Under the pieces are notes generated by a model. The model ran no database searches and was not told the origin of the DNA. It worked only from the letters and a program-made list of their open reading frames with translations. A program made the translations under genes and the position numbers. DNA of 64,000 bases from Hypoxylon rubiginosum (lineage: Eukaryota; Ascomycota; Sordariomycetes; Xylariales; Hypoxylaceae), in NCBI GenBank assembly GCA_902806565.1, contig CADCXA010000024.1, positions 682,001 to 746,000 on the forward strand, given 5' to 3'. Numbering within the stretch: the first letter of the stretch is position 1; each line of letters opens with the position of its first letter. Shown one piece after another: positions 37,706 through 50,146 of this stretch.

Positions 37706-39294
37706 TCAGCTAATCCCGAACCTGTCTGGCCTATTGTAAACGCTCAGAGAGGCGGTTGGGGTTGATGACTCTTATTTGAGATGAAAAAAAGGGGGGCGAA
37801 TTTCTGAAATTCCGGGGTCGAGATCATCGCGGAATAGAAGGGGGGGGCCAGGATTAACACCCAAGGGTGCCGCAGCGAAAAGAAAGAAGAAGAAAACCTT
37901 GGGGTGATGATCGCCGACGATCCCCTCCCTCTTCAAAAGTACCAAATTTTGTTCATGTGATGCCTGTTTTTTCCTGTCCAACCCGTAGACGAAAGGCTAC
38001 GAAAAGGAAAAAAGAGGTAACCACCCCCAAGCCGACAGCGGAACGCTTCTCTGGGGCGGAATTGTTGCACTTAATTTTGCAGCCTCGAAGTGCAAAATGG
38101 ATATAGATACCTATCGTCTATACACGCAAGTTATTACTATTATTAGGATAGGTAGTAGATACCGAAAGTAGGAGATAGGATAAGGTGGCTATGGCTTATG
38201 TTCGTAAGGCGACGGCAAGGCGACTCGTCGTTTACGGCGGCTAATGCCGCAACGAGCAAGGTAAGGAAAGATTATAGCACGACTCTCCGGAAGCGAAGGA
38301 AGTGAGCTTATTCGCGGTTGTTCAGCTTCGCCAGACGATGATGCTGCTGCTCACAGGTATTGTACACACACACAACACTGCACGCAACGCAACGCAGCAA
38401 GCACGCGCTTTGGCTCCGAGCCATAAAAGAGGTCCGGATGGAAATGTGATAGATTAGCCCAAGGCAGCACAAGATTACAAGATTACATACGACACGCTCG
38501 CGTCTTGTTGTTGTGTTTCCCCAAGCTTTTGATCATCAATGATGCCCCCAAGCTTGTGCTGCCCCAGATTGACGTGCATGTAATATATCTTACTATTATG
38601 ATATCTGCTTACAATCTGACCGGAGCCCCGTGGACTAAAAAGAGGACGAACGGGACCTGCGTAACCACGACAGTAACGTTCGCTCTGTCGTCGGACGCTG
38701 ATAATCAGGCGTTTTCAATCGTATCATTTCAATGGACTACCTATTCCATTCCAATGGTTTATTCTGATCGCTTCATTCTGGCAACGCTAAGCTAGCTGCA
38801 TCAATTAGATTCCTCGGCGGCGACTCCGGAAAAGGTACAAAATATTAACGTTACCCCTTTGAAAAAAACAACAACAACGAGCGCCCGTACAAGTACCTCC
38901 AAAGCTCGCTTCGTGAGGGTATCTAATTCGAATGCCAATGCCACTGAAACTAAAACTTGTTGCCTTAAAAAAGAAAAACGCCGCCCCGCCTCCCCGTGTC
39001 CCTCCTATCTTAATGGATCGTTCCTATGCTATTTCAAGTGCTACGAGATGCATGAAGCTGTAAATAGTAAACGAGGGCGTTATTTCGAGACCCTGACCCT
39101 CCCTCCCCTCCTTAACTAGCTCGTTCGAGATCATGCTGTTCTGTCTTCTTTGTTTGTCCGACGTGTAAAAAAAACAAAAGTCCTCGGAAAACCGAGCTCT
39201 TCATAAAACCCCACCAAACTTCTTTCTCGACTTTGAGATAAGCATCCGCCTCCCCTACGATCCTGTGGGATGGGGATTGCGAAAAAGCTTGACT

Positions 39295-42200
39295 TTAGCG
39301 CCGTGGGATCCCGCCCCTGCCAAACCCGCCGCCGGCCGAGTTCCAACCCTGGCTGACGCTCTGTTTCACGATCATGGCAGCCGCCGCCGCCGCAGCCATG
39401 CGTTCCTTCTGGCGGTGTCGCTCTTTCAGGTAACCCGTAGCTTCGGGCCGCATCCTTAGGATCCGCAGGATCATGTCGTCCGAAGGGTCGGCCTGGGCCT
39501 CCTTGCGCTTCTCCTCCTTGGCCCGCCGCATGGTGCCCAGGTTCCGGCTCATCATAATGCTCTTGCCGCGGCGGATGGTGCCCATGCTTGCGAAGGCAGG
39601 GCCGGCGTGGGCGCCGCCGTGGCCTAGCGACGCCGGCGCCGAGAGGCGGTTGGAGCTCAGCTGGCCCTGGAGCTGCTGCTGCTGGCGCTGCGCGGTGGCC
39701 GCGGCCATGCGCTCCGAAGTGCGGATCAGGTTCTCGGTGCTATCAAAGTAGAAGAAGTTGAGCGAGGCGAGCTCGTGATACTTAGGCGATCTGAGGACTT
39801 CCGCGGTGACGCCGAGGACCTCGCCATCCTCGTCTCGTGCGTTGAAGAAGTCGAATAGGAGTTGGAGCCATTTGTAGACTACGTCGAGTTCCCGCTGGTT
39901 GAGCGGCCGTTGATTGGACGGCTTCTCAGATAGCGGAGGTACGAGGAGAGCCTCGATGGCCATAAGAACTTCTTTCCACAAACGTGTCATAACTGCAACC
40001 ATGGTTGCATCAGTCAAAGTCTCCTTCATGGTTGCAAAGTTTTCGTTGAAGTACGTGAAGAGTGACTGCAACGCATTTTCAATTTCAGCATCTGTGATTT
40101 GCGGGAGCGTAGATGATCGCTTGAAGAATGAATTAACTTGTGAGGCGAGATTTCGCCCCAGAAGGTTTCGTAAAGCTTCGTAAGAGAGCGACGCGTTGAT
40201 ATGGCGCGTGAGCTTTAACCCAGAGTCAGTAATTTGAACGTATATCTTCAATGTCTAAGGGGAACTTACCTTGTCCGTGATCTTACGGACCATATCACGC
40301 TCCGTCCGCTTCAGGTGGCGGAATGCTTTACCAAAATAAAACTGGATATCATCTCGCTCCCCTTCCATGCTTATTCTTAGAAGGATTCTCCCTTGCGTAT
40401 CAAGATCCAACCAAAACTCTCTCGGGAGGTAGTCGCTAAAATGTATCGGATCTAGTTTCAACGACGTTCTGCCCACAAAGTCGTGATCGCCAAAAGTGTC
40501 GTAATCCCAGATTGTAGCCACAATATTGAGGGGCCCAGAAACGGTGACATCGACGGATTCGTCCCACCGCGGATTAAGACTCCTCATGACGATTCGCGTC
40601 TTGTGTAAGCGTTTTTGGTACTCATCCACAAGTACTACATAAGGGTCGCTTGTCCCGTTCGGATCACATGCCTTAATTTCCTCGGCTTCAACGATCTTGA
40701 TAGTAAAGACATACTTTGCAGGCCGTTTTATCTGCCTCCTTGGCCCGTCAACCTTTTCAAGGATATCAGCACAAGCATCCACATTCATGGACTTCTCAAG
40801 CTTATCAAGCTCCTGCATGGCCCATTCAACATTGTTGAGCTTTACCAAAGACTAAATAGCGTATTAGTTTTAAGTCAAAATACCAGTGCCATTGAACATA
40901 CCTCTGGGTAGAACTGAAATGGCTCGACCTTCTCCTTAGGATTCCAAGCATCCTTAGCATATTGCATGAACCGCCCCTGAGTCGTTTGGGCCACCGCTGC
41001 CGCCTCCTTTTCATTAGGTCTTGGTGTGTCCATCTCTTTTATAAATCGCTGATCTACAATCTCACAATACCGAGCAATGCTATTGGCAAATATCTTGGAT
41101 AGTGCAGTCATGAATCGGGCGTGGTGAATATCGTTATCCCACTCAAGCTGGAAGACTTGGTCGGCAGTCTGGTGAAATAGTTGGAACATATCGATAACGG
41201 AATGGCTGTGGCGTTCCGAGTCCAGAGAGATATGGCCTGGCCCATGACCCCGTACTTGGAACTGATCTTGCTTGATGGCTTGATCAACGAACTCCTCCGC
41301 TCGTGCCTCGGCATTCTGAATCCAACGCCAAACAAAGTCGACGAGCAACTCTTCGACGTCAAATGTAAGAGGGCGGCTGGGGAGAGAGGACCTGTGAATG
41401 CGCCGGATCTCCACAAGTTCTTTGTATAGGTCGAAACCATCTTGAAGAGGTAACTCCTCTCCTCGATCTCGGGAGACTTGTACGATTCTCTTTATAAGAT
41501 CGTGGGCATCGTCTTCAAAATTGGGAAACATCGTTTCCACAAGTACGGTCAAGGGATTAACGCCCATGATTTCCGGGTTCCTCTTGTATCGTTTCTGAAT
41601 CCTCTCGCAAAGTTTCACAACCGCCTTGCCGAGCTGAACTACATGGCTGAAGTTCCAGTCCTGATGACTCTGAGGGACCTCGGTGTCGAGAAACGAGCGG
41701 TAGACGAGGGCGGCCTGTTCTTGCAAACCAGCCTCGAGTATGCGAGCGTATTCCTGCGCATCTTCTTCTTTTCTGGAGAAGCTAGGATCGTTGAAGATGT
41801 GGTTCTGCAACACATGCACCGCCGGGCCGGCGGACGGAGGCTTCGGTTCGTAACAGTGCATTAGAGTGTCGTACAGATCACGCAGAAGAGCATCGTTTAA
41901 CGCGAGTAGCGTTTGCTTATACATGGCGTAGTCCGTAAGAGTCCATTTGCTCCTATCTATAGTTGTGATGCTCTCACCGTAAAGATAAATATTAGGTGGC
42001 TTTTTTGCTTCCTCTGCCGGAATCTTGACCAGGTCAAAAGCGTTATCCAAATCAATAATAGTGAACATGGTATCGGTATAGCGACGAGCTGCCACCTCTA
42101 GAAAGACAACTAGGCGGGTAAACTGAGGAATCCGCCAGCGAACACATAGCTCTGTCAGGAGGTCCATTGATTGTTTCGAGAACAGACTAGGCTGCTCGGC

Positions 42201-43523
42201 ACTGTCGCCGTGCATGGCATCAAATTCGAGAGCGTATTTTGCGATGATCTTTAAGAATTCGCGGGGATCGGGCGGAATAAAAGTGTAATTGGCCTCGTCT
42301 ACAGTTCTGATGCTGCTGGTATCGTCCAGCGACATGGATCCAAGGTTAAGAGCGTGGTCGATGCCATACATAGATGTTCGATCCGAATTGGACAGTGCTC
42401 TGCCCAGGTCCGAATAAGCCTTGTCCTCGGAATACGCCGAGGAAGGGCTCGCGGGTAATGCTTTCTCGGAAAATGCATTGACAGTCGTGGATCTCCTAGC
42501 TAACTCCGGTCGAGCTGTCAATATTTCCATCATCATTAGGGAAAGAAAATGTGCCTCCGCCTTTTTCCACTCTTGGTATGCTTCCTCGACATCAAAATCC
42601 TGGCTCGCTAGAGCACCGTTCATATTAGAGTTGAGTCGGTGCTGGTATGACTTGAGGTCCTTCAAAGCAGCCTCTTCCGTCCAGTTCGGTCGTTGGGCAT
42701 CAATATGGCTCTGAACGTCAGAGTGTGAGAGGCCAAAAATCCTGGCGACAGCTTGGACCATGGGCATATCCTTGACATCGTAGCTTAACGGTACTACCAC
42801 CTCTATAGTATTGCCAACATTTTGACCTGTATCAATGAAGAGATTCTGGTCGTTGGTGAGAAGCTTATTTTCGAGAGTCTTCAACCTGCTCATGAGCTCC
42901 GGCTTGTCTCGCTCGTGCCCCTGATCGCACAATATGTTGGTCAGAAGCCTGACAAAGAGCGCGACGTGTCTGTCGACAAGAAGCTTCCAGGAGTCGTCGC
43001 CTCGTTCGTGGCCGAGACTGCAGGCCTTGGTAGCGGCCGAGTAGAATATCAGTATTAGCGGCTCGATCTTGCGCTCCTTATCAATGCCCTTCCGAAAGTT
43101 CTGTTCGGTAAATGCCGTGTAGGCTTGCGCAAAGGTCTTTTTGACAGCGGCATCACTGTAGCCGGGCAACCTCTCAGCACCCATGATGACCTGTTCTATT
43201 CTTTTTTCCAGTGGACCCCGAAAGCCATGGGGAAGCTTGACACTGGTAGAGTTCCCCGGGACAAACTCCTTGACCAAATCTCCTATATTGGAGGTGTGCG
43301 TCCGGGGTGGCGGTTTCGGTGCGGGAACCCATTGTTTTCTTTTGGTCTTGGGCTGGACGAGGTAATGTAGGTAGGCGACCCGTAAGGCGTAGGTGTAGGC
43401 ATCGTCGTGGCTCACGGCTAAGTGTCTCGCGCTCGAACCAGCACGACTTCTTCTATCGCTATTCTGGACACTGTTTAAGCGACGGTTGAGCTGCTGGAAC
43501 GATTTTCTGGATGCGGACGACAT
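39295..43523 (-). CDS. Munc13/UNC-13-like exocytosis protein (MHD1, C2, MHD2)
   Basis: Three exons, 40902-43523, 40270-40851 and 39295-40212, give 1373 residues. The first intron is GTATGT..TAG; the second is GTAAGT with a TTAAAG acceptor, chosen because it continues the helix as KLTRHINASLSYEALRNLLG in phase. The N-terminal two thirds hold the fungal Munc13-like helical region with DRHVALFVRLLTNILCDQGH and an MHD1-type block. A C2 domain follows at about 916-1010 (VFTIKIVEAEEIKACDPNGT, SDPYVVLVDEY, IWDYDTFGDHDFVG), with Asp residues placed for Ca2+ or lipid binding. An MHD2-type region then runs to about 1200 and ends in a Gly/Ala/Gln-rich tail. The family includes fission yeast Ync13, which coordinates vesicle fusion and wall integrity during septation; that role is inferred here. 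Confidence 0.88.
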
Positions 43524-46411
43524 GGCGTAAAGGTCGAAGCTAAGCAGGTCGTATGAATTATTGCTCGAGGAATATTCCGTGCCACATGGTTCTCAGCATC
43601 GCAATCTAAGCCGTCTCGTGGGCGTCTCGTGGGCGTCTCGTGGGCAAGTTGGCGGGTGTGAAGGATAAGCGGGTTTGCTAGGAAAACGTAGGAGTAGGAG
43701 CTGGAAGATGACGGGGTCGGTCAGGCGATGATAAGGTTAGGTGTGGTCTAAGTTCTAAGTACCGTGGTAGTCCCACTCGTACGTAGCTCGCAGGCGCCGT
43801 AGTAGAAGGTTGCAGGTGACGGTGCCGGCAATTGACACTAAAAGTACAGCACTAAAGTTTGTCCAGGAATAGATTCTTGGGTGGCTCCGGTTGGGCTTTT
43901 CCCTTTATGAAGTGTTCCTGGTACCTAACGTCATTGGGTTAAGTATCCTATTTTTTATTTCATTTTTCAAACTTTACAGTGGGATATTTAATCGGATGAG
44001 GGGTCTCATGTTTCGCATTCTAATGGGATTGTCATCTCCTGTACCTCTTACTAGGTACTATATAGACCCTTCGTCTTTCCCTTTATTCTTCCCTTTTGTC
44101 CTTAATGTAATAGTCAATGTTTCCACGTGCTTTACATAGACAGGGGAGTGAGATAAGTCTAAGATAGGGATGGGATGGGATGAAAAGGAAGTGTAGGGTT
44201 TCTTCTTTGTCCAAAATGGTTCTACTCATAGCAAGGTACTGTACCTAACTGTTGGAGATATCTTGGAGATATCCATGACTGTATGAAAGGCACGTTAGAG
44301 TTTCATGGGAACCTGCATAGGAATTCTACATAGTACATACATGAATTAAACCAGCTTCAGTATAAAATCTAGATTTCTCTTAAGTCTTCTACTTCTCTAG
44401 TAAGGCTTGTTGCGCAGCTTCTAGAAACTGACAAGCGCGTGCTCTCTTCATAAAGGACTGTCTCATCCAACATGAAGCCAGTCTATTTTAGGGCGCCTAT
44501 GTGACCCTATGTCGTAGTTACACAGTCACAGCCAAAACCTTTCTATGTCTGTACGTTGTATGTAGTCCAAGTTGGGTGATGGATGATGATGAGTTAGCCA
44601 TGTGCCAAGCCGGCAATCTTAGAATGGTGGTTAACTTTCGTCATCAAACCTACTTCTAAGATGTATTCTCGATCCTTCGTTTAAATATAAGAACTCAACC
44701 TTACTGAGTGCGTATAAGTGCATGACGACCTTAAATAAGCCTAAACTATTGGAAATGAGGAGGTAAGAGATCTGAGATATGGATCTGAGATATGCTACAA
44801 CGACTACATGCTTTTCGTCTTATTATATTTTTAACTATCTAAGATTGAACATGTACAAGTGTCGCGACAAAATTCAAATCAAGATAGAATGAATTATATC
44901 TGACCAAGTAGTATATGCATGCATGTCTTCTTATATAGAACTTACCTAAGGGAGTGGATAGGTTGGTGATGCTCCTGGTTTTATTCTTTCTGGAAAGGGG
45001 TTAAGGTTGTCCTTCAAAGATACCTAGGTAGAAATCGCTGCTTTAAGTTGTGATGCTTACTTGCTGTTTTCTATACCTTATCTAATATCTAATATCATCA
45101 ATCATTACCGAGTTACTTCCTAGATCTTCACAAGTTGACTAGAGGATCATAATAGAGTACCCTAGAAATAGCAGGCTGAGCCTCGAATCAGGGTAACTCT
45201 TTATCTAAGAGCTACAATATGCACATACCTACATTAGATCGCGCCTTGTTATCTACTCCGCGCTCTGTTGATCATTTCGTACACGCTAAAGTTCTTACTA
45301 GAGGTACAAGGGAAAAGGAGATCTCTTTTACAACAACACATTTTACACTTGCTTCTCCTCTGAAGCATACAACACATTATTTTCGAACAGCACACGATAC
45401 CGAATACACATTGCACATTGTACATTGGATATTCACTACCTACCTAGTCTTGTTATCGTTGTTGAACAGGTTCTAGCTCAGCCTTATTGTCCACGAGTAC
45501 TGGTCCAGGATTCGACAGGCTACAGCTACAGCTGATGCTGATGCGTACGGTGTGCGGTGTGCGTATGGTGTGCCTGGCATAAGGTACGGGTCATCTCAGC
45601 CAACCATCCAGGGGGGTTTCAGCTCTTCTTCGCTTGACTTTCGAACGAACCCCCTTGTCCTGTCTGCCTGTGTCTTTGCCCTGCCGCCCTGCCGCCCTCG
45701 TGTTTCTCGTTCGTCCCGTTTTCTTTGGCTCTATTGTCGGTCGCGTGTCTTGTGTGCGTCGTGTCGTGTGAGTGTGACGAGGGCTGCGAACTTATGGAAC
45801 TTATGCTTGCGCAGTTGCAGGTTTCTAGGTCTAACTTGGCAATAGATTACATTACATACAACATTGTTGCTATTTTTGCATTTTGCCTTTCCAAGGTTGC
45901 TTGGGTAACTCGACCCGTCACCTTGGGGGCTCTTTTTGCTGCCGTGCCCCTGGGCCCTGGCTATATTCGGCACAAGGCAACCTACGGCGAAGCCTTGCCT
46001 GCTGTAATCATCGCCTGCAATCGTCGCCTGCAATCAAAAAACAGTTCCCTGGTGCTGGCTTTTCGACCCCGCCCTACTGGTTACGGCCCACTGCCCGCAA
46101 ACCCACAGCGCATCCTTCGTATCAACGTATCAACCGGATTGGCTGCCCGCACTACGGTACGCACTACGGTACCACTACGGTACCACCAAGTCAGCACTCT
46201 GGCACTGCGGTCGCTGCGACTGTTGACCATTGCGACACCACCTTTTCTCCAATTTGATACATATCTCCTACAACGTCACTTAGCAGGCAGTTAAGTTACT
46301 ATAACAACTTCGCATCCCCGTACCTCGCCTACTTTCTATCCATATTACACGACTTGATTGATACTCTTTATTATTTTGCGCGGCTCGCCCATCTGGCCCG
46401 CTCATCTCACC
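43524..46411. other. Divergent intergenic region between Munc13-like and ArfGAP genes
   Basis: About 2.9 kb, with an 11-bp tandem repeat next to the Munc13-like start and a TACCTAGGTA copy at 45021-45030. An open frame at 45725-46294 (+) lies in the probable ArfGAP leader and contains a GCACTACGGTAC-type repeat near 46150-46190; its composition does not look coding. No recognisable gene. Confidence 0.5.
43612..43644. repeat. Tandem 11-bp repeat (CGTCTCGTGGG, 3 copies)
   Basis: Three perfect copies about 90 bp upstream of the Munc13-like ATG, probably within its 5' leader or core promoter. Confidence 0.9.
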
Positions 46412-49400
46412 ATGGGCATCGTGAGCAGCAGACCTGATGATGGCGCTGCCGTCTATTTGAGGGACCAGAATCGATGTTCGTGAACTTACCCTTCCCCTTG
46501 CTTAACAAACCCCCTTGCGACGCGCGCAACCAAAGCTGACCAACATCACAGTGTCAATCGCCTCCCTAGTAATTACCTGCCCTCGCAAGCGCATCTCGAC
46601 CACCATTGTTCCCAATGCGTTTCCAGCTACTCGTGCTACAGCTACGCGATCCGCTGGTGATACGAGCCTGGCCGAGTTCATTCAGGTAGGTCTCGATGCA
46701 CACGACGGAGATTTCCTCTCTCCTCCTCGCTGTCGTCCTATATATCTAACGGTGCTATTTTAGGACGCCGAGCCTTCTGCCACACCCAACTTCCTACTTA
46801 AACTTAATAACGACGATGAGCTCGTATTCAACTTTACATTTGTTATCCGCCAGGACGAGAGCGGGCCAGGTATCGACACGCAGATCAACGGTCTGACTTA
46901 TGTGTACGCCTCTACGAATAGGGAGCTCGAGAACCTCGTCACTCGCGAATTCCACGCCGACCCAAATCTACACAAGAACGCAAACGTGGAGTTGGTAGGC
47001 GACTATGCGACCGGTGGGAGCCCCTCTGTAGCTTTCGAGTGGTCATGGAAGTGGAAGCCGCCCAAGATAACGGAAGATGCAGGAGGTGGATGGCGGAACG
47101 TTTGCAGCGTACGTGGATCAAACCCCCTATAATGGGTTCTACTCACTGACATTGCTATAGTTCGTCGAGTACGACCAGAGAGCGCACCGCCTAGATACTC
47201 TAGCCAGATTCACCTTTTGGGTCGCCAGTGAGCCTTCAGACCGTTCTCTTATGCTTATATGACCGTAGCTAACGAGGCGCTTAGATACGTCTCCTTTTCC
47301 AAGTCACCCCAATTCACCATCCCCCGCCTTCCAGTTAGCAGTACCGCCGAGGATTCGAGCGCCGTCTTCCCAGTCGGTCGACTCCCGCATTAGTGAACAA
47401 GACGAACCTGGCTCTCCATCATATCCGCCACATGATTCGCTGTCTGTTGCGCCTACTATTGCGGCGAGTTCCCGCGAGTCTGTCAAGCTAGACATATCGT
47501 GCCCCCGGCCAGGTGAAGATATGACTGTAAGCGACGATGGCCCAGTCTTCAGGGCTACCATCAAGGCGCTCGAACAAAAGACCGGCAACATGAGGACGCA
47601 TATGAAGAAAGTGTTAAAGAAGGCCGAACATGCACATACAGCGCAGATCGAAGCGAATGAAGCTTTCCTAGGTTTTATGGAAGCGCTCCGGGAAGCTTCA
47701 GCGACTAACGCCAATGCGGTTCAACCTGCTATAGAACATTACTTTGACAAGATTGCGAGGGAAATTCTTGCTTACGAGAGGCAAAATGCAGCAAATTTGC
47801 AAAAGATTATCATCGACCCTATAGGGAAACTTTATACTTACGACATCAAGCAAGCCGAGTCGAAGAGACGCGACTTCGAAGAGGAGAGCAAGGATTACTA
47901 TTCTTACGTCTCCCGCTACCTGGGCCAACGACAAGACTCGGTAAAGACTAAGAAGCTTGCAGAGAGTGATACCAAATATCAGACGAAAAGGAGAAACTTT
48001 GAGCTCAAGCGTTTTGATTATTCGTCCTTCATGCAAGATTTGCACGGTGGCCGCAAGGAACAGGAGGTATTGTCGCATTTGACCAAGTACGCTGATATAC
48101 AAGCGAGGACCTTTTTAGCCACTGCCCAGAAAGTCGAAAACTTGCTACCGCAGCTGGAAGCCTTAGCCAACGAGGTGCAAGATGCCGACAAAGAGTTCCA
48201 ATATCAGAGACGAGAACGGGAGGAGAAGAGGCGCGTACTAGAGAAGAGCAACCTCCAGTATAATGAGCCAGAGACGGTGACTTCGGCAGCCAATACAGTC
48301 CCGAATTACAGTACTAATGGCAACCAGCATGCCTCGGATTCTGAGCTCGGCCGGGCGGACAGTACTAGTTCTCAACTGAAAGCTGTCCCGTCAGGTAACC
48401 CAGGGTCAATGGCCGTAGTAGGTACGGACCTTTCGAGATCTCCAGGCAGCCTCCATAGCCCGGCGCAAAACTCGAAGTTTAGGGGTATACGCGACTTGGA
48501 GGAGAGGGATTTTAGTCAGCTCACTATCGCCGAAAAGAATTCTACACATCGCAAAGAAGGCCTCCTCTGGGCTTTGAACCGGCCAGGTGGTAACCATGTC
48601 GATCCCTTATCGCTGAACAAGCAGGGTTGGCACAAGTACGTAAAATCCATTTCGAAACCGTTAGTTGTCATCGTCCTAACAAAAGCAGATTTTGGGTCGT
48701 GCTAGACCAAGGGAAGTTATCGGAGTACAGCAACTGGAAGCAGAAGCTTGATCTTCATATGGAGCCCATAGACCTTCGCATGGCGTCGGTCCGCGAGGCG
48801 AGGAACGCTGAACGAAGATTCTGCTTCGAAGTAATCACACCTCAGTACAAGAGGGTATATCAGGCGACATCAGGCGAGGACATGAACAGTTGGATCCTCT
48901 CCATTAATAATGCTCTACAAAGCGCAGTGGAAGGTCGTGGCCTCAAAGAGAAGCCGACGTCCCCGACAGAGTCAACCAGCCTTAAGCGTGATATCGGATC
49001 GATTTTGACCGGGAAGAGCATCTCATTGAATCACGGCTCTCATCACGGTTCTCATACTTCTAATTCTGCCCCCCCTTCCCGTCGTACGACGGTCGGAGCG
49101 AGACCCGCAAACGCACGAACGCCTAGCAATACCTATGACGAAAACCCGGATAAACTACTCCAAATGCTTCGTGACAACGATCAGGGCAATTGCTGGTGTG
49201 CTGATTGTGGTGGCGGGTCCAAAGTCGAATGGGTTTCCATCAACCTTGCTATCATACTTTGCATCGAATGCAGTGGTATTCATCGGTCACTCGGAACCCA
49301 TATCAGCAAAGTGCGATCACTTACACTCGACATCACATCATTCACGCCTGATATTATCGAGCTGTTGCTTCTTGTTGGAAATAGAGTCTCCAATATGGTT

Positions 49401-50006
49401 TGGGAGGCTAGACTTGACCCCAGCCTTAAGCCAAGTCCACAAGCCACCCGAGAGCAACGTCTGAAATTTATCACAGCCAAGTATGTGGACAGAGCATATG
49501 TGGAGCCAATCTCAGCTACCCTCTCGCGGTATCCGTCAGCCGACGAGACGCTCCTCGCAGCTATAAAGCGTAATGAAATTCAACAGGTCATATATGCTCT
49601 AGCTCTAAAGGCGAACCCGAATGTACTGGATAAAGTTCGCGGGACACATCCAGTATTTCTAGCTCTTGCGGCGGCTGACCCAGCATCGCCATCGCCTACT
49701 ACTCCGGTATCCGCACGTTCAGAACCCGAATCCCGACTTGTCCCCTTTCCAGTAGCCGAGATGTTAATACAGAACGGAGCTGAGATACCGGCCACGATGC
49801 CCGCTTTCCCGCTGAGTCGTAGCGCTCAGATGTACTTGGAGCAGAAGCGTGGTCGGAATGCTGCCGTTGAGGCCTCGGGCTCGTCGTTTCCGGGTAGTCT
49901 AAGCCATAGCCCGAGTGAGCGACTTCAGCGCGATAAGGATGCGCGTTTGCAGAAGCGCATCAGTGCTGGCGGTCGGTTGGCAAAGTCGCCGATTCCCGAA
50001 CGATAG
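46412..50006 (+). CDS. BAR-PH-ArfGAP protein (centaurin type)
   Basis: Six exons, 46412-46475, 46552-46685, 46764-47108, 47161-47227, 47285-48635 and 48689-50006, give 1092 residues with every junction in phase. Residues 1-203 form a beta-rich N-terminal region of unknown fold. A BAR domain spans about 289-500 (TGNMRTHMKKVLKKAEHAHT, YYSYVSRYLGQRQDS). A PH domain at about 627-740 is split by the last intron at GWHK|FWVVLDQGKL. An ArfGAP zinc finger lies at about 820-850 with the CADC-x16-CIEC spacing, and IHRSLG carries the arginine finger. Ankyrin-like sequence follows. Fungal relatives with this order (fission yeast Cnt5/Csx2) stimulate GTP hydrolysis by Arf GTPases on curved membranes; the role is inferred by family. 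The stop at 50004-50006 lies in a 19-nt segment repeated 132 bp downstream. Confidence 0.92.
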
Positions 50007-50146
50007 AAACGGCGGAAGTCGAGCGCTTCCGTCATATCCTCATCTCCCTCGCCGTCTCACATACAGAAGAGTCGGCTCAGTCGACGGAAGTCGAACATGA
50101 CAGGTTCCAATTCGTCTTCGATCACTTCCGAACGATAGAAACGGCG
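49996..50146. repeat. 19-nt direct repeat spanning the ArfGAP stop codon and 132 bp downstream
   Basis: CCGAACGATAGAAACGGCG occurs at 49996-50014 and again at 50128-50146. The offset of 132 bp is a multiple of three, so the second TAG is in frame with the first and the sequence between them is open in the ArfGAP frame. Confidence 0.9.

Larger units (their letters stand above)
32741..39294. other. 6.5-kb region without a recognisable gene, upstream of NIK1
   Basis: The largest gap in the window. All open frames are short, overlap on both strands and have no family features; the longest (35487-35945 minus) is not recognisable. It holds two minisatellites (33306-33382 and 34645-34692), TACCTA/AGGTA motifs including palindromes at 37671-37682 and 37694-37705, ATGTACATG-type repeats around 34020-34120 and 34790, and repeated CATGCCTACATA units near 35360-35402. 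It should contain the NIK1 promoter and leader. The rest may be non-coding RNA, unrecognised small genes, or decayed sequence. Confidence 0.5.

Noticed and set aside
45725..46294. Plus-strand frame of 189 codons upstream of the ArfGAP gene
   Set aside because: Composition changes along its length, it includes short tandem repeats, and it has no domain. More likely 5' leader or promoter of the ArfGAP gene.
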